64,000 nucleotides of DNA from Astropecten irregularis (taxonomy: Eukaryota > Echinodermata > Asteroidea > Paxillosida > Astropectinidae): NCBI GenBank assembly GCA_963971285.1, contig OZ020248.1:18166001-18230000 (forward strand), read 5' to 3'. The number at the start of each line of letters is the position of its first letter. The first letter of the stretch is position 1. The position numbers and the translations under genes are program-made. Below are positions 47,229 through 60,536 of the stretch, one piece after another. The notes beneath the pieces are model-generated. The model was not told the origin of the DNA. It searched no databases and was given only the letters and a program-made list of their open reading frames with translations.

Positions 47229-47896
47229 AGGTACTTTGGTAGCATACCGAAACAGAAATCTTCACAGATTTACAGGGTATAAAGGTAATGATGGTAGAAA
47301 CAAACCGTTGAGATTTTTCTGCCTGAAATGCTGTAGTTATCTTATAAAGGTAATATCATACTTTGGTTGTTATCAAAGAAATACAGATTCATGGGCAAAA
47401 ATATCAAGACAGATACAGTAACAGTCATCTGTGAAAATTTCAGTCCCATACGGTGCAACTTTTTTTGAGAAAACAGTGAAAAACTGCCACAGTATTTCTT
47501 AAGTCTTTTCTCTTTTATTTTTGATCTTTTAAAAGATCAAAAAGATTTTTTGGTTGTTGTTTTACTAATTTATGGATAAATACACCATTTCAGGAGGACA
47601 AATTTTAATGTTATGTTTCTACCACCACCATCTTATACCCTGTAATTTATACGTAAATCTGTGAACATTCCTGTTTTGGTTTCTTACCCAAGTATGATAC
47701 TACCTTTAAAGATGAAAAATAACAGTGACTGAAAAGATAATACTGTGTCTGTTTTTCACTGTTTTCTCAAAAAGTAGGCACCGTATGGGACTGAAAATTT
47801 CACAGATGACTGTTACTGTATCTTCCTTGATATTTCTTACCAATGAATCTGCATTTCTTTGACAAAAACCAAAGTATGAATACTATGATATTACCT
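47229..47896 (+). mobile_element. TTAA-flanked element, copy C, split by an inverted copy
   Basis: The outer element starts AGGTACTTTGGTAGCATACC (TTAA at 47,225-47,228) and ends GATATTACCT (TTAA at 47,897-47,900). Its left part ends near 47,343 and its right part resumes near 47,710, with an inverted family member between. The interior blocks are those of copies A and B. Confidence 0.83.
47348..47705 (-). mobile_element. TTAA-flanked element, inverted copy nested in copy C
   Basis: AGGTAATATCATACTTTGG at the left and ATGATACTACCT at the right, followed by TTAA (47,706-47,709) and preceded by ATAA. Internal blocks run in reverse (CAGTCATCTGTGAAAATTTC, CCACCACCATCTTATACCC). It inserted after the outer copy was established. 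Confidence 0.85.
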
Positions 47897-47900
47897 TTAA

Positions 47901-49670
47901 GTCTGAGTTGCAAGCCTGGTTGCAGTTTAGTTGAAATGAAGGATGGAAAAACAATGACTTTTACTTTCCAAAAATGTTACTGACAATAGAAATATACACT
48001 AGTAAGATTCAGTATATGAATTGAAAACTTTATTTCAGACAATTTGTTTCATGTTTGATTATTGGTACCCTGTGTGATTGAATTCCACAATTGAGATCCA
48101 TTTTCTGTCTTCATTGTGTACAGGCATAGCACATGCAGAATTTGTACAAAGGCTGACTTTTAATACCTGTTATAACCACTTTGCAGTTGCACTGTTGTAC
48201 CTTCATGACCTTGGCTAACTCTATTCAAAAGAAATGGAGCACAATACATACCTGTACATATACTGCTTTTTGAAATGTGCCCAAAAAATACACTTGAAGT
48301 GAACAAATCTAAAGAAATCACTTCAAAAGTTCAGAGTTCCTGAAAACCTGTCCCCAGCGTTGTCTTTATAATACATGTGTAATTTTGAGCATAATGTTAT
48401 AAACAATCATATTTAGATCCATATGTTTATGCATTTTGAAATTATTTTCAGTTTTGGTTATGAAATTGACTTAATTGAGTGAACATCAGTAAGGTCCGAA
48501 GCCATATGAGAAACTGGTTTTACCATACCAATAGTTACAGGTTCTAATCCACATTGTAACCTCTGTTCGTTCAGTTGGCAAAGACTTGAAATGAATTGTT
48601 ACTTAGTTTCCCTAGTGAATTGTATACTTTATTATTTGATAAAATCACATATAACCCTTATAAGAATTGTTTTAATCCATTATCAGAATGGTTGAATTTA
48701 TTTTAGTTCCCCTAAACATTTTTTCCTGAGTTGATTTGCTAATGGAGGTGTCTGTTACCTAGGGAACATTACCTAGTGCTTGTTAAAAGGTGGAAATTGA
48801 TATTATTCTATGAAGTGGAATTTGTAGGTCTTGAAATACTGTTGCCAAGCAATTTTAAACTAATTTCTTTAACAGTTAACCAAATTATGGAATTCTGTGT
48901 AAGTGTATTGGATTGAATGTTTTTCCTAGAGCAGCTACAGGCCTCCATACCTCTAGAAACCTAATACATATTACTGCTATCAAATCAGGCCTTGATCAGA
49001 GATGTAAGTCATTGCTCTTGCCCTGAGGCTCATAGTTTTATTTCTGAATTAGGTCTGAGAATGCTTTCAGGATGACCTTGTATTATGTATTGAAGCAAGA
49101 TTGAAGCATAGCAGTGTCTGTGAGGCCGAGGGGACTCCATCATATTTCCTGTCTTCTGTATACAAGTGCAAGGGTCTTAATTTGTGGATTCATTTCATGC
49201 AAAGTAGAACAGTTGTAGTAGATAGTTTGTCAGTCTTATCATGGTCTAACCATGCAGGGACCATATCAATTCTATTTTTTCATTGCAGCCAATAAATATT
49301 GGCTCTTATATAATGTATCCACTTGTGAAATACATTCTTCTGTAGCACTGCCTTGGATCATGATGTGTGTCCGCAGTGCATAAATGATTCATAACATCTA
49401 ACATTATTTTGCATTGGCCAGTTGCATCTCAGTACATGTACATATTTTGGTTTTGTAAATGTACACGTGCTACTTGCTCTAGTATTTAATTTAGTGGCAG
49501 TGTTGTTAGCTGATGGGTAATAGAAACATGTGAGCAACAAATCTGACATCTAGGCCTACTTGTACTTTCTTGATTTATAGTGACTTAATACTGATACATG
49601 GATACATGTGCAGTTATGTTCTACAAAATTAAACTTTTTAAAGACATACAGTAGGGCCTATACCTAAATC
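47901..49670 (+). other. Proposed axin intron 1, no gene seen
   Basis: AT-rich DNA without a supported gene or clear repeat. Open frames here are short and lack domains. Confidence 0.45.
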
Positions 49671-49832
49671 AATAGCGCTCCGCACTAATGACGTCACAAA
49701 ATCCCCAGATGTCAGACAAACATTGTCTCACACACGTAGTGTACATGGACGCGTACACCCACACACGTTTGCATGGTTGCAATGTTTGTCTGAGATCTGG
49801 TGCTATTTTAAGCGCAAGTGCGGAGCGCTATT
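49671..49832. mobile_element. 162-bp palindromic element (AATAGCGCTCCGCACT termini)
   Basis: Perfect 16-bp terminal inverted repeats AATAGCGCTCCGCACT and AGTGCGGAGCGCTATT. Further inner matches (CCAGAT...CAGACAAACATTG and CAATGTTTGTCTGAGATCTGG) make most of it a hairpin. No coding capacity. Confidence 0.85.
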
Positions 49833-50643
49833 CATTCAAAATAAGCTCAAATTCTTGATATTGATTCCATGGATGTAGCTTACAGTTACAACATGGTAAG
49901 TGAATTGAAGCTCAATGTACACTTTATCAATCAATTTTTGTATTAGAATCTGCCATGAGAACTCCAAACTGACCTCTCATTTGGTTTGTGCTGCCTGAAT
50001 GCTTTGTAACACGCATTAGTTGTCAAGGTAAAGCTGCTTTTAGATGAAAGCATCTAGGGGGCCTATAGCACCTGTGCATAATAATGTGTAGACTTACTAC
50101 ATGTAGTTTGATTTAGACTCAGTGTGGGTCAGACTATGGTCAGACATCCATGGTCACCAGGTTCTTTTGGTTCTCTAAGTAGTCTTCAATTTGTGAAAAT
50201 GTTTGAAATTAAGCTTGAATACAACAGAAATGCATAAAGGCGTTAACTTGGATTGATGACTTAACTTACACATTATGTACGTTCATATAGTTAGACTTAT
50301 TCCGTTTTATTTAACTGTCTTGGTTATTTTATTTTTAAATTTCATGTATTTTTACTGAAGGTACATGTAGTTGGAAGAGCTGTTTTTATTTACCACAATG
50401 ACTCCAAGTTGGTTTGACTTCCAATGGGGCCCATTTGATTTTGTTGAAGTATCCATTGCATCAGCAAGGACATGTGGTCTGGCATTGTGGTGTGTGCACA
50501 GTGCCCAAATTCCTGATTATTACATAACAGCCTGCTATTCACCAAACAGGGTACACAATTTGGACCCACTCAGGCAAGCTCCATTACCATTTGCATATGG
50601 GATTATTCATTAACATAATTCTTTGTCTCTTCTGTTGTTGCAG
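49833..50643 (+). other. Proposed end of axin intron 1, with splice acceptor
   Basis: The stretch ends in CTTTGTCTCTTCTGTTGTTG followed by CAG (50,641-50,643), a strong pyrimidine tract and acceptor. The 80-codon frame at 50,371 has no recognisable domain. Confidence 0.45.
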
Positions 50644-50920
50644 GTTTATTCAGTTGTGGAGTTCTTTCAATAGTTGCATAGTTGGGTGGTCATCTACTGA
50701 CCTGGTTGCCCCAGCAATACTAGCATGGTGGAAAGAACCCTTGGATTGTCAGAGCTGGTCTACGGGGAGTTTTGCAAGTAAAGATTTGCTTTGCTGAAAG
50801 AGTGTCCAAACTGATATTTGAATGGTAGACTTTGAAACTTGTGTGAAAGCTCATATTTAGTGGTCAACTCATGTCATGGAATAACAGATTGCTGGAAGTC
50901 CCTGTGCAACCCTTGGCGCA
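50644..50920 (+). other. axin: Probable 5' untranslated part of the first coding axin exon
   Basis: It follows the acceptor at 50,643. A TAA stop at 50,882-50,884 is in frame with the ATG at 50,921, so if the exon is continuous that ATG is the first usable start in its frame. Several out-of-frame ATGs precede it. Confidence 0.5.
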
Positions 50921-51777
50921 ATGACGCTTCAAGTGTATCATTACATGGCAGATTGTGGTGGAAACTTCACAGAGAATCTGCCAACGAGTCAACGGCCTCC
51001 TGTGCCCGGTGAAGAGAATGAAACGGCATCTACAAGTACCGCTAGCATCACCAAGGAACGCTCACCCTCAGCAACACCACGTAGGTCCACACTTGTGAAA
51101 CCTGGAACAGAGAGAGGTATGGATGAGGACGAAGCTCCGTTAGGGTTTGAACCCGAAGGGTCAGCATCAGTTACTCCACCCTATACAAGGTGGACAGAAA
51201 GTCTGCATGCCTTGCTCTCTGATGAAGATGGTATCTGCTTATTTAAGCAGTTTCTTATGCAGGAAAAAGCCCAGGATCCTCTCTTGTTTTGGCTAGCCAC
51301 CGAGGGTTTCAAGAAGAAATCAGCTGATGATCCCAAACGGAATGAACTAGCCAAGGTCATCTATAAAAAATTCATCAAAGTGGATGGACAGCAAGTAGTG
51401 AAAATATCGCCAGCATTGAGAACTAACATCGCAGGCATGGTGCGTACTTCAGTGTTTGATGAAACATTATTTGATGCAGCTCAGGGTGAAGTGGAGGAGC
51501 ACATAAGAGAATCCACATACCCAATGTTTCTCAAGTCTGATTTATATGTGCAATATATCAACAATGGTGGAATTAGCCCAAAGAGCAGTGAATGTAGCTC
51601 CAGTGGTGGCAACTCTAGGATTACAGGGTACCTGCCAACTTTACCAGAAGATGCAGAATTGACAGACATCCCTAGTGGTGACGTAGTTTCCACCAATCAG
51701 GGACAAGTGCCTCTCACCATGGAGATGCTGATGAAGACATCTTTCAATCGCCATTCAACAAGCAAAACTCAAGAAGG
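50921..51777 (+). CDS. axin: Axin, first coding exon: tankyrase-binding motif and RGS domain
   Basis: Axin is the cytoplasmic scaffold of the beta-catenin destruction complex in Wnt signalling, binding APC, GSK3, CK1 and beta-catenin. The exon gives 285 residues. RPPVPGEE (25-32) is the N-terminal tankyrase-binding motif, which controls Axin turnover. SATPRRS (50-56) and GFEPEGSAS..PPY (75-88) match the conserved lead-in. The RGS domain, which binds APC, spans about 91-213 (WTESLHALL to FLKSDLYVQYI), and GYLPTLPED (236-244) is the usual block after it. The start is chosen because vertebrate Axin has a similar number of residues before RPPVPGEE, the Kozak base at -3 is G, and an in-frame stop lies 39 bp upstream. 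The donor is GTAGGT at 51,778 (phase 2), and reading on would hit TAG at once. The GSK3 and beta-catenin sites and the DIX domain lie in exons beyond the window. Confidence 0.96.
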
Positions 51778-52750
51778 GTAGGTATTTAGTATTGGAAAAT
51801 ATCTTATTACTAATCATTTTTTATGATGCTCTATATTCTTGAAGAGAAGTCAACATTTTAATCAGGTGGGTATTCTTGTTAAAAGCCATAGATAATCTTT
51901 GCTGACGGATGTTATTTGGGTGGCTAGTAGATTTAAATATAAAGTGAAACACTTGGTTTTAATAACATGGTCAAGTATTTTCTGCGATGTATGGGTATGT
52001 GGACACATATTCAGTGTTTGATTTATCAACACAGCTACATGTAGGTTACATATTTGGATAGATGTAAGTTGGGTAGAATATTTTTGTGGCCAAACGTTTT
52101 GAACTGTCTCATTAGGTTTGTTTGGACTTCATGACGAAGTTCCATGTTTACTGACTTTCAGTTTGGTTTCGCCACTCAACAAACAGCTACATGATTGGAA
52201 CCAAAATAATGTAACCGTTAAACTGTTGCCAGAGTAATCCAAACTTGGGTGATTATTGACTTGCATTATGAAAAGTAGTAAAATGCCCTTCAGGTGATAA
52301 ATTAGACACAAAACAAACATTGATAAAGCTCCATTGAAGTCTGTGTTTATTCCATTGACTTTGAAGGTGTATATTGTTTATAAGGATGTTTACATGTACC
52401 TGAAAAATTTATTTGCAGGGTTCAACAAAGTTCAGCTGGTAGCCTTCTGTACCATAGTTAGTTTACACATGGCAAGTTTGAGATTTCCACACATGGTCTA
52501 TTTTTACGAGTTTACATGTATGTATGCAAAACAGTTGGATCTGTTTTTTGTTCATAGTGTACATGTAAGCCGGTGAATTGTCATATGGGGTAAACAGTCC
52601 AATTGAAATGAATCTTTCAGAGGTATAGAGCGGGTTTGATTTAGAGAGAAGCAATTGCCCAATCCTATTCAGAGAATTTAAAATGTCTGCATCATTGTTT
52701 GAAGGGTTGCAAAGATGTAGACTCATTTCCATTGTACATGTTCGGTTTAA

Positions 52751-53287
52751 AGGTACAGTACAGGAGTCGATTTCACGAAGCTCTACGACCGATCATAACT
52801 CGAGTTACGAATGAAAATCCATCGTATCCTAATTATATTATGTGTGGTTTCAATGCATCACAAGTCCTACGATTGATAAGAAGCTACGATGGGTTCAGTG
52901 AAATCAACCCCTGGATTGGTAACATACCCCAACAAAAATGTTCACAGATAGTTTACATATAACTTAAAGAGTATGAAGATGGTGCTGGTAGAAACATACC
53001 ATTCAAACATTTCCGCCTGAAATATTGCATTTATCCAGAAATCAGTGAAACAAAAACGAAAACAGTTTTGATCTTGGGATAAGATCAAAACCCTTCTTTA
53101 TAATTATGTTTTATGAGAAAAATGGACTCAGGTTTTTGCCATTTTCTTGTGACTCAGATGTCTGATTGAGCTCAAATTTTCACAGGTTTCAATTTCACAG
53201 GTTTATAATTTCATGTACATAATGTATGCTGGATCAGACAAAGTTTGAGTGCTGCTCTGTAACCTTTACCAATCATGTATTATACCT
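52751..53287 (+). mobile_element. TTAA-flanked element, copy D (diverged, with an insertion)
   Basis: AGGTAC at the left and TATTATACCT at the right, with TTAA on both sides (52,747-52,750 and 53,288-53,291). Interior blocks TGTTCACAGAT, GAAGATGGTGCTGGTAGAAA and TTTCCGCCTGAAATATTGCA place it in the family, but the right half is much diverged. A 151-bp element interrupts its left end. Confidence 0.75.
52762..52912. mobile_element. 151-bp inverted-repeat element nested in copy D
   Basis: AGGAGTCGATTTCACGAAG at the left faces TTCAGTGAAATCAACCCCT at the right, inverted repeats with a few differences. It separates AGGTAC from GGTAACATACC of the host element. No coding capacity. Confidence 0.7.
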
Positions 53288-53519
53288 TTAAGTCGTGATA
53301 ACTGAAAAAAAAAAATACATTCAATTGGGACTGCTGATGAAATGAAAAACATGAATGAAAAGGATTTTTTTCTGGTTCTACACCGGCGTGACAGAGATAT
53401 GTGCAACTCCTAGAAAACTGCACACATGAATACCCAAGGCCAGACAAGATTGTACTTTATGCTACTTTATAATTTCAAGTCTAAACATTTAACATTCATC
53501 AGTGTGAACAGTGTCAAGC

Positions 53520-53648
53520 CTTGAATTTAACGGAGGCCATGGCCTTCGTTGCCCTGGTTCTTGGCCTTCGTGCCCCTTGAAATGTTTCTATAGAAGTGCC
53601 CCTTGCTATGGAAAAGTGGCCTTGCCCCTTTCCAGAACTAAATTCAAG
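53520..53648. mobile_element. 129-bp inverted-repeat element (CTTGAATTTA termini)
   Basis: CTTGAATTTA and TAAATTCAAG are perfect 10-bp inverted ends enclosing a GC-rich centre with repeated GGCCTT and TGCCCC words (GGCCATGGCCTTCG, GTGGCCTTGCCCC). The 88-codon frame across it is not credible as a gene. Confidence 0.55.
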
Positions 53649-56600
53649 CAAAGAGTAAGGAAGATTCAAGGCATGCAGTGTGACACATGTTACCGCATTG
53701 TGGAAGTAATAAGTAGTGATCACTGCCTTCTTGTTGACATTGTTGAGTCATTGCAAAAAAACATCATGGTGAGATAGTAATCAATTTTATTGGGAGTAAT
53801 GTTTGTTTCATGATAAGGAATAAGAAGTCAAACAGCCATGGGTATCTGGGGAATTACATGTATGTATCCTCTTTTGATAAACCATCATTTACATTTAATG
53901 TACAAATCTAGGCCAGTTGTGAAGCAGCCTCACACACACTTGTATAGGGCCTATTAAACTCTAAAATATTCCTGTTTTGTCTAGTAATTTGCCCAAATGC
54001 ATTCCATTTGCTAGGCCAAACAACTTGGTTTTTGCTTATTTGCACACATGTATGATCACTGTAATGTCTGGATAAAAAATTTGGTTCTTTATTATTAAAT
54101 GTTTATCAATATGGTATAAATTGATACACAGTTCAGTCCATTCAAAAGGTGAACTATGGCGCCATGGTTTGGGAAGATAACACACAATCCCAGTGCATTT
54201 CGGTATAAGATACACAATACACAATCATTGCAAACAGCACAACAGGGTACTTAGATCCCTTATCTTGTATTTGATTGTGCGATTTGAAAGACAGAGACTA
54301 GATTTGGCCTACATGTACTGTATACAGTATGTGTGTACGTGTACTACAGTGGCATAGCAGCATAAAAAAAGAAAAGCCAAACTGGTCAGATAATTATTGT
54401 TTCGGAAGATATTTAGTCTAGCACAGACTCTGGTTCATTGTTTAAACCTAACAATTACATGTAAGTCTCCACAGAATGGCACATGTTAGAAAATTTAACC
54501 TGAAGTTGTTTTCATAGGACAAAATGCTTCTAAGACAATAATTAAATTATAGTCTTCTTGTCCTGACAGAGCAATCTGCTGGAAAGCTGAGCTGTTTTTC
54601 TTGAGGATGGCTTTTCTCACTCAATGGTATAGTGGGAGTCAGAGTACGTCAGATGTTGACACTACTCATCCCCATGCAATCATATAATCCACACTGTACT
54701 TTTTTTTTTATTAATTTCTGACCCGAGACAGACTGAGATTGGGGATGTGATTTTTTTATAACTATTAAAAAACCATATTGTTGTGTAGTTTTTGAAAATC
54801 TTCATTTCCAATTGTTTATTGCAAAATCTGCACATTTTGTGTAAAGAAAATGCATATGTACATGTATCTACATATTGCAATACATATGATAACATTCTGT
54901 AGTGCCTTGGCCTAACCCTTCAAAAGCAGATCACCAAACTTCAATCATACAGTTGGCCTATATTTTTATGAAAAATGTGAATGGGCACTTGAGGTCCGTA
55001 AAAGATCTCAGCACCGTTATTTTTCTTCCATGTAGTGGATTAGATAGTATACAATTAATGTTGATTGTATTGTGGAATGTACATGGCTACATGTATATTA
55101 CAGTATGTTCAGATTAACCTCCATAATCCAGCTTCAAGTGTGTTGTTACTTACACCTTACATTGTGTCCTGAAAATCAAATGAATTGGAGAACACTTAAT
55201 TTAATGTAGCCTAGATGTGTTTAAAAAATCTAATTTACTTATAACAGTTGAAATGCATCCCACACCTTAAAGTATCCACATGATATGACTGCAATGTTAC
55301 CAATTTAAAAAGAAGACATTTGTAAAATGTCTTGAGAAAGTCGTAAAGTTTCCTTAACCTACTTGCTTGGCTCCAACAGGGATGTTAAAACTGGCCATTT
55401 ATTATAAAGGTCTCAGACAAATAAGACTGCACAAAAGACCATGGATAATAAAGTGAGGCCGTAAAACTGCTAGCCCATAAAAGTTGGCTGCAAACTACCT
55501 TGAAATGGCCCCTGGTTAAATTAGATTGCAATCCAGCCTGTTCATTGAGTGGATTGAATGCAAGTGCTTGGTGCTGTGCTAAGATGGCAATAAGCCCAAT
55601 GCAATATAATTGCATTGGCTGGCCAAGTAAGTACCCAGTTTGGGTTGAATTTAAGTGCTTTTCATTCATTGAGTAAAATGCAACAAATAACTTGGTGAAA
55701 TTCCACTTTGGCCAACCAACAATCACATACATATAAATTATATAGGCCTAAAGGAAAGGGTTACATGTATGGCATATGTACTGCAGGGAATGCTGTCTCA
55801 ATTTGTTTTATTAAGGCTTGTTCACATTATGCCCTTTTCGACCTGTGTTGATATCTATCTAACTAGTTTTTGGATTGGCCTACATGTATGCTAGTCGTGG
55901 AGTTGCAATGTTAATGCTTTTATTTGCATTAACTGATCACTTTGTGCACGGTGTTTTTAAATGTATTTCAAGCCACCTATAGTGTATTTACACAGTGGAT
56001 TCTCATTGTGGATTGGTGATGATTTATTTTCTCCTCCCACAGTGTGAACTTAGAAAGTCCTTGTCTTCTTGGGGTTCAGTCTAGAGATTTTGGACAGTGT
56101 GAAAAGGCCTTAACTCTGCTACAGGGATATCCGAGAAATGCTTTATACTTACAGATTTTGAGAATAATTGCACTGTTAGGACTATTTGTCATTCAAACCT
56201 TTCTGCCAGTTGCAAACATGTTTCAGAAATTTCTTTATAGTTTCTACACATTGTAGTTATTTGTCAGGGTGGCAATAATTAGGCCCTACTCTTAGAAACA
56301 AAAACCAAATTTGTTACGAATCAGGGTGTTGGACTTATTAAACTTCGATTTAGAATCTTACCCTTAGAAATCCCATTTTTTCATTTTGGCGGTATGCTGT
56401 ATCATTATGAAATTACATACATGGAAGTTACATGGAAGTTACTGAATAGCCTACATGTACATGAACATGATAATGTAATATTCAGATCAATGCCATTGTT
56501 CTGAGTAGTAGACCCTAGCTAGTATGGAAAATCAATCAGATTACTATGCATTGTATGTACATGTATGCACTTTGCTTTGCTGCGTGAAAATGTTTAACCT

Positions 56601-58853
56601 ATCCCCTATTTCTATTTGAAGATTCAAGTTTTGAGTGTTATGATTTTCTCACAAACCTACATGTACCAAAAACCCAAGTGTGTAGGCCTATGTCATATAA
56701 TTTATGCACTTTTTCCTGCTGAGTTTCAGAAACCCATCTTGGGCCTTTTTCATTATAAAAATATCTGCCTTACAATTTACAAATACATCTGTCCAGTGCC
56801 CAATTTAGAGCAGTGAAGCCTGTGTGGAGATATACTGGTGGGTTGCTTTCTCAATTACGAAGGGCACATAGCATGGATGGTTCCTCTCGACCTCGTCGAC
56901 CCAGCCAGTTAAAGCCAATCTCTTTGAGCTAAGAAACCTGAATTCCCATGTTGCGATTCCACCATCTGTGCAATACATAATCATAGCATGCAGCCTGCCT
57001 GTTACAATGACACACTGTCCATTCTGCCCAGCCCCTATTGCATATATCCTACATGTACATGTCAGCAGTAAGGCCAGCTTGCTGGTGTGTGTGTGTAGGG
57101 GGGAGGGGGCTTGGGGACAAAGCCTGGTCTTGCATCACTTCAGGGAAAGCAGGCCCCCATGATCTCTCCTGGGATAAAAGCCAATTAGGGACAGCCAGCA
57201 ATATGCATCAAAACCCTCAATTTTAACATCCCATCTGCACACACATGCATACATGTACAGTGAAGCCATCATGTTACTCACAAATTGTAAAGAAACATAA
57301 TGTAAGATGATGCAAGTTGTAATGTACATTTACAATTCTCTTGACTCATTGTGTACTTAAGACTAGAACACATGTACACTATGTACACTGTACATTAGTT
57401 TTGACTCAAGTAGGCCTACATGAAACATTTTTACCATGCATGGTACATTGATTGCTTTCTTCAAATTCATGTGCTGTGTGGATTTGGACCAAGTGACAAG
57501 TAGAAATTTGTGAGCATGTTTGAACAACTGTACATGTACATGTACCAGGCAATATGCATTGATTATGTTACATTTATGTAAGAAACATTCTAACTATGTA
57601 ACATTCCAGTGCAGTGATATGATATACAATGATTGATATCCATCTAAAGCTCACAAATGGCCAAATTGGAAGAAGAAAAAAGTAGGAAGACAATCTGAAT
57701 ATGTACATGTACATGTCTAGAGGTTTACATGTGTTCTGCCATCTTGCAGTGTGAACAACAAATGGCTGGTCGCTGGTTAGCAGAATGTTATTTTTTTTAT
57801 AATCCCATTGGCGTGCAGAGCATGGTTTCTGGCTCACCAATATTAGAATGGGTGTATCATGAACAATTTCCTACCCTGCCTGGCTCCAGGAAGGCCAGTA
57901 TTGAATTAAGGGTCAAGGGTTGAGGTCACATGGGTCAGGGCATATACAAAATGGCTTCTGCAGGATATCTGAGCTTTCTGTTTGTCACATGCATGATGTG
58001 CATGGCATGTATAGGAATATACACATGATCTGCATAAACACTGCTGTACTGTAGGATTGCTAACGTGACAATCATTTTGTTATCCATGCTTTTTGAGTTC
58101 ATATTGAAAGAGAGTCCGAATGGATAAGTGAACAGAAATATCATTATATAGGCCTATAGGTCCCTAAATACATTTCATGATTCTCTTAATAAATACAAAC
58201 CATGAAATTTGATTGTAATTTCAGTACATGTAGGCCTATACTAAGGCACATGATACTCAGTAGATCAGTCAGTGTACATGTAGACCTACATGTAATGACT
58301 ATCTTAATTGTACCCAGAACAGTGGCCCTACATTACTTCAAAGTGTCTACCATGATTCAAATTGAATCGTCATGAAGAATTCAACGTTTGTCACCAAAAA
58401 GCTTGATGACGATTCTGTGATCAATATTTTGTTTAAATGCAAATTTACCTTTTAGTGATTTTTGTCAGTACTGTTTGAAATAGCCTATATACACATGTAC
58501 TAGTGCACATACATGTAAAGGCCTATATATGTATACGGACAGATCAACATGTATGTTTTTGTTTTACATTACATGTAGTCCTATGTATATTATACTGTAC
58601 ATACACTTTCAAGCCTACATATTTCTATGTAAAAGACAACATGTCAGTCCAAAGTCTACATGTATACATGTATCACATCAGCTATGTTCACATAATAGTA
58701 AGGATACTCATACTAATTGATTGTACCATGGAATTAGATTGAGGAATCACACTGATCAGATTCAGGTCATCTTATTTGCATGGACATTAATGAGCTGATG
58801 TCCAACCAAGTCATGTAGGCCAACATGTACTGTATGTAACTTCATAAACTAGC

Positions 58854-58909
58854 AAAAAAAATATATATATATATATATATATATTTTATGAATATATATA
58901 TATATATAG
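58854..58909. repeat. TA microsatellite
   Basis: Two runs of alternating TA, broken by TTTTATGAA, follow a short A run. The pair could form a cruciform. Confidence 0.95.
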
Positions 58910-60536
58910 GATATATGCAATGTTGCCAGGATTAAACTACTGTAGGTCTGCTGCAGTGTAGTGCTTGTAATGGTCATGTGAATACTGTCTGATTGGGGAC
59001 AGTGAATATGTGGCAAGTTTACATGTATGCTTATGTGATGATGTATGCTGTGAAGTGTTCAGCCAACTGTCAAAGCATTTATTCCTTGAAATGTTTTTGA
59101 TCGCCTAGACGCCTACCAACAATTTTTTTAACATCTGCATAATCATTTCAAAACAAATGGCACCTCAATAGAAAAGATGTGTTGAAAATCAAAAAAATAT
59201 TATTTTACACTTGCAGACATTATGACCATTGCTGTAGACAACATCATTTAGCAAAAGATCACTGCAGAAACTATATAATATTAGACCACAATCAAAGGCA
59301 AATGGTTCACTTAGGTAAACTCATTGCATGTGAACAAATTCATGAACATGTACATGTATCTAGTGTACCACATACATGTAATGGCCTCCAGAATCTGCAG
59401 AATTGTACACATGTACATGTATGTGGAATTCTATACAGCACTTGTTAGCTCTGTGCTTCTTGTACTAATGCCTTGCTCACAAAATAAGGTTGCCTTTAAT
59501 TCACATTTTAGCAGCAAATATATCATAACATCCTTGGTATGAAATTCAAACAAGGATGTTATTATATCTTTGCTGATAAAATGTGTGATTTAATACCAAA
59601 CTTATACATTGTAGAATGGAACCTCCAAATTGTAAATTACAGCCATGTTATAAAGTAAATGAATGAATTACACAGTGAATGAAAGCATCATTTCTGTGTC
59701 TAATACAGATGATGTACATGTAGTAGTAGGTGAGATCCTTAGCTAGCCTGTTGGCATGACTGGACTAGTTACTGTACATTGTAACTAGTCTGTTTATCTG
59801 TACGTGGGCATGCATTTATAATGCACAAAAACAGACATACATGTACAATCATGTCTATGATTGTTCCTCCTAAAGGCATAATAACATGTACATTAAGTGT
59901 CAATGTTTTATAAGTTTACATAGCATTGTACGTTCTTCTGTAAATGATGGGTTCTGTTTAGTATTGTACCCATTGTCCATTATTCTACATGTATTCCAGG
60001 GATCTTTGTAAAACATGATAGAAATAAGCTCTAGGCCTATAGAAAGACAATTCTTCACTCAAACCACGTATAAAGGCATTATTAATGTGTACGGTACTCG
60101 TGTGTACCGATACTCGGAAAACTTGGTACTCAAATTTTGGTACTCGACTACAACACTGACATACAATGATACATGTGCATAACACTTTTGGCCTAATGTA
60201 CAAATGTACATGTATGCATATGTAGCACGGTATTTACAACATCTATGCATGTACATGTACATGTAACACATACGGTAAATGTGCACGTGTACATGAAATC
60301 AGTTACATGTAGGCCCTACATGATCATTCACTCTTACCCTGGACATGTGTATTGTACATGTGTTATTTTCTTGTGTGTATGCATAATATTGGTGTAAAAT
60401 TTATACTGTTTGAATGTGAATGTATTGGTACATGTACATGTAGGGGCCTACAGTCATGTACTGTGTGAAAATTGTCCATGTACACACTGTACATGTACTA
60501 AGCGTTATGGCCTTTCCATTTCCTTGAATGGAAGAT

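Noticed and set aside
53511-53777. 88-codon frame with a CDTC motif
   Set aside because: Its first half is a 129-bp inverted-repeat element, and a single CxxC is not evidence of a zinc finger.
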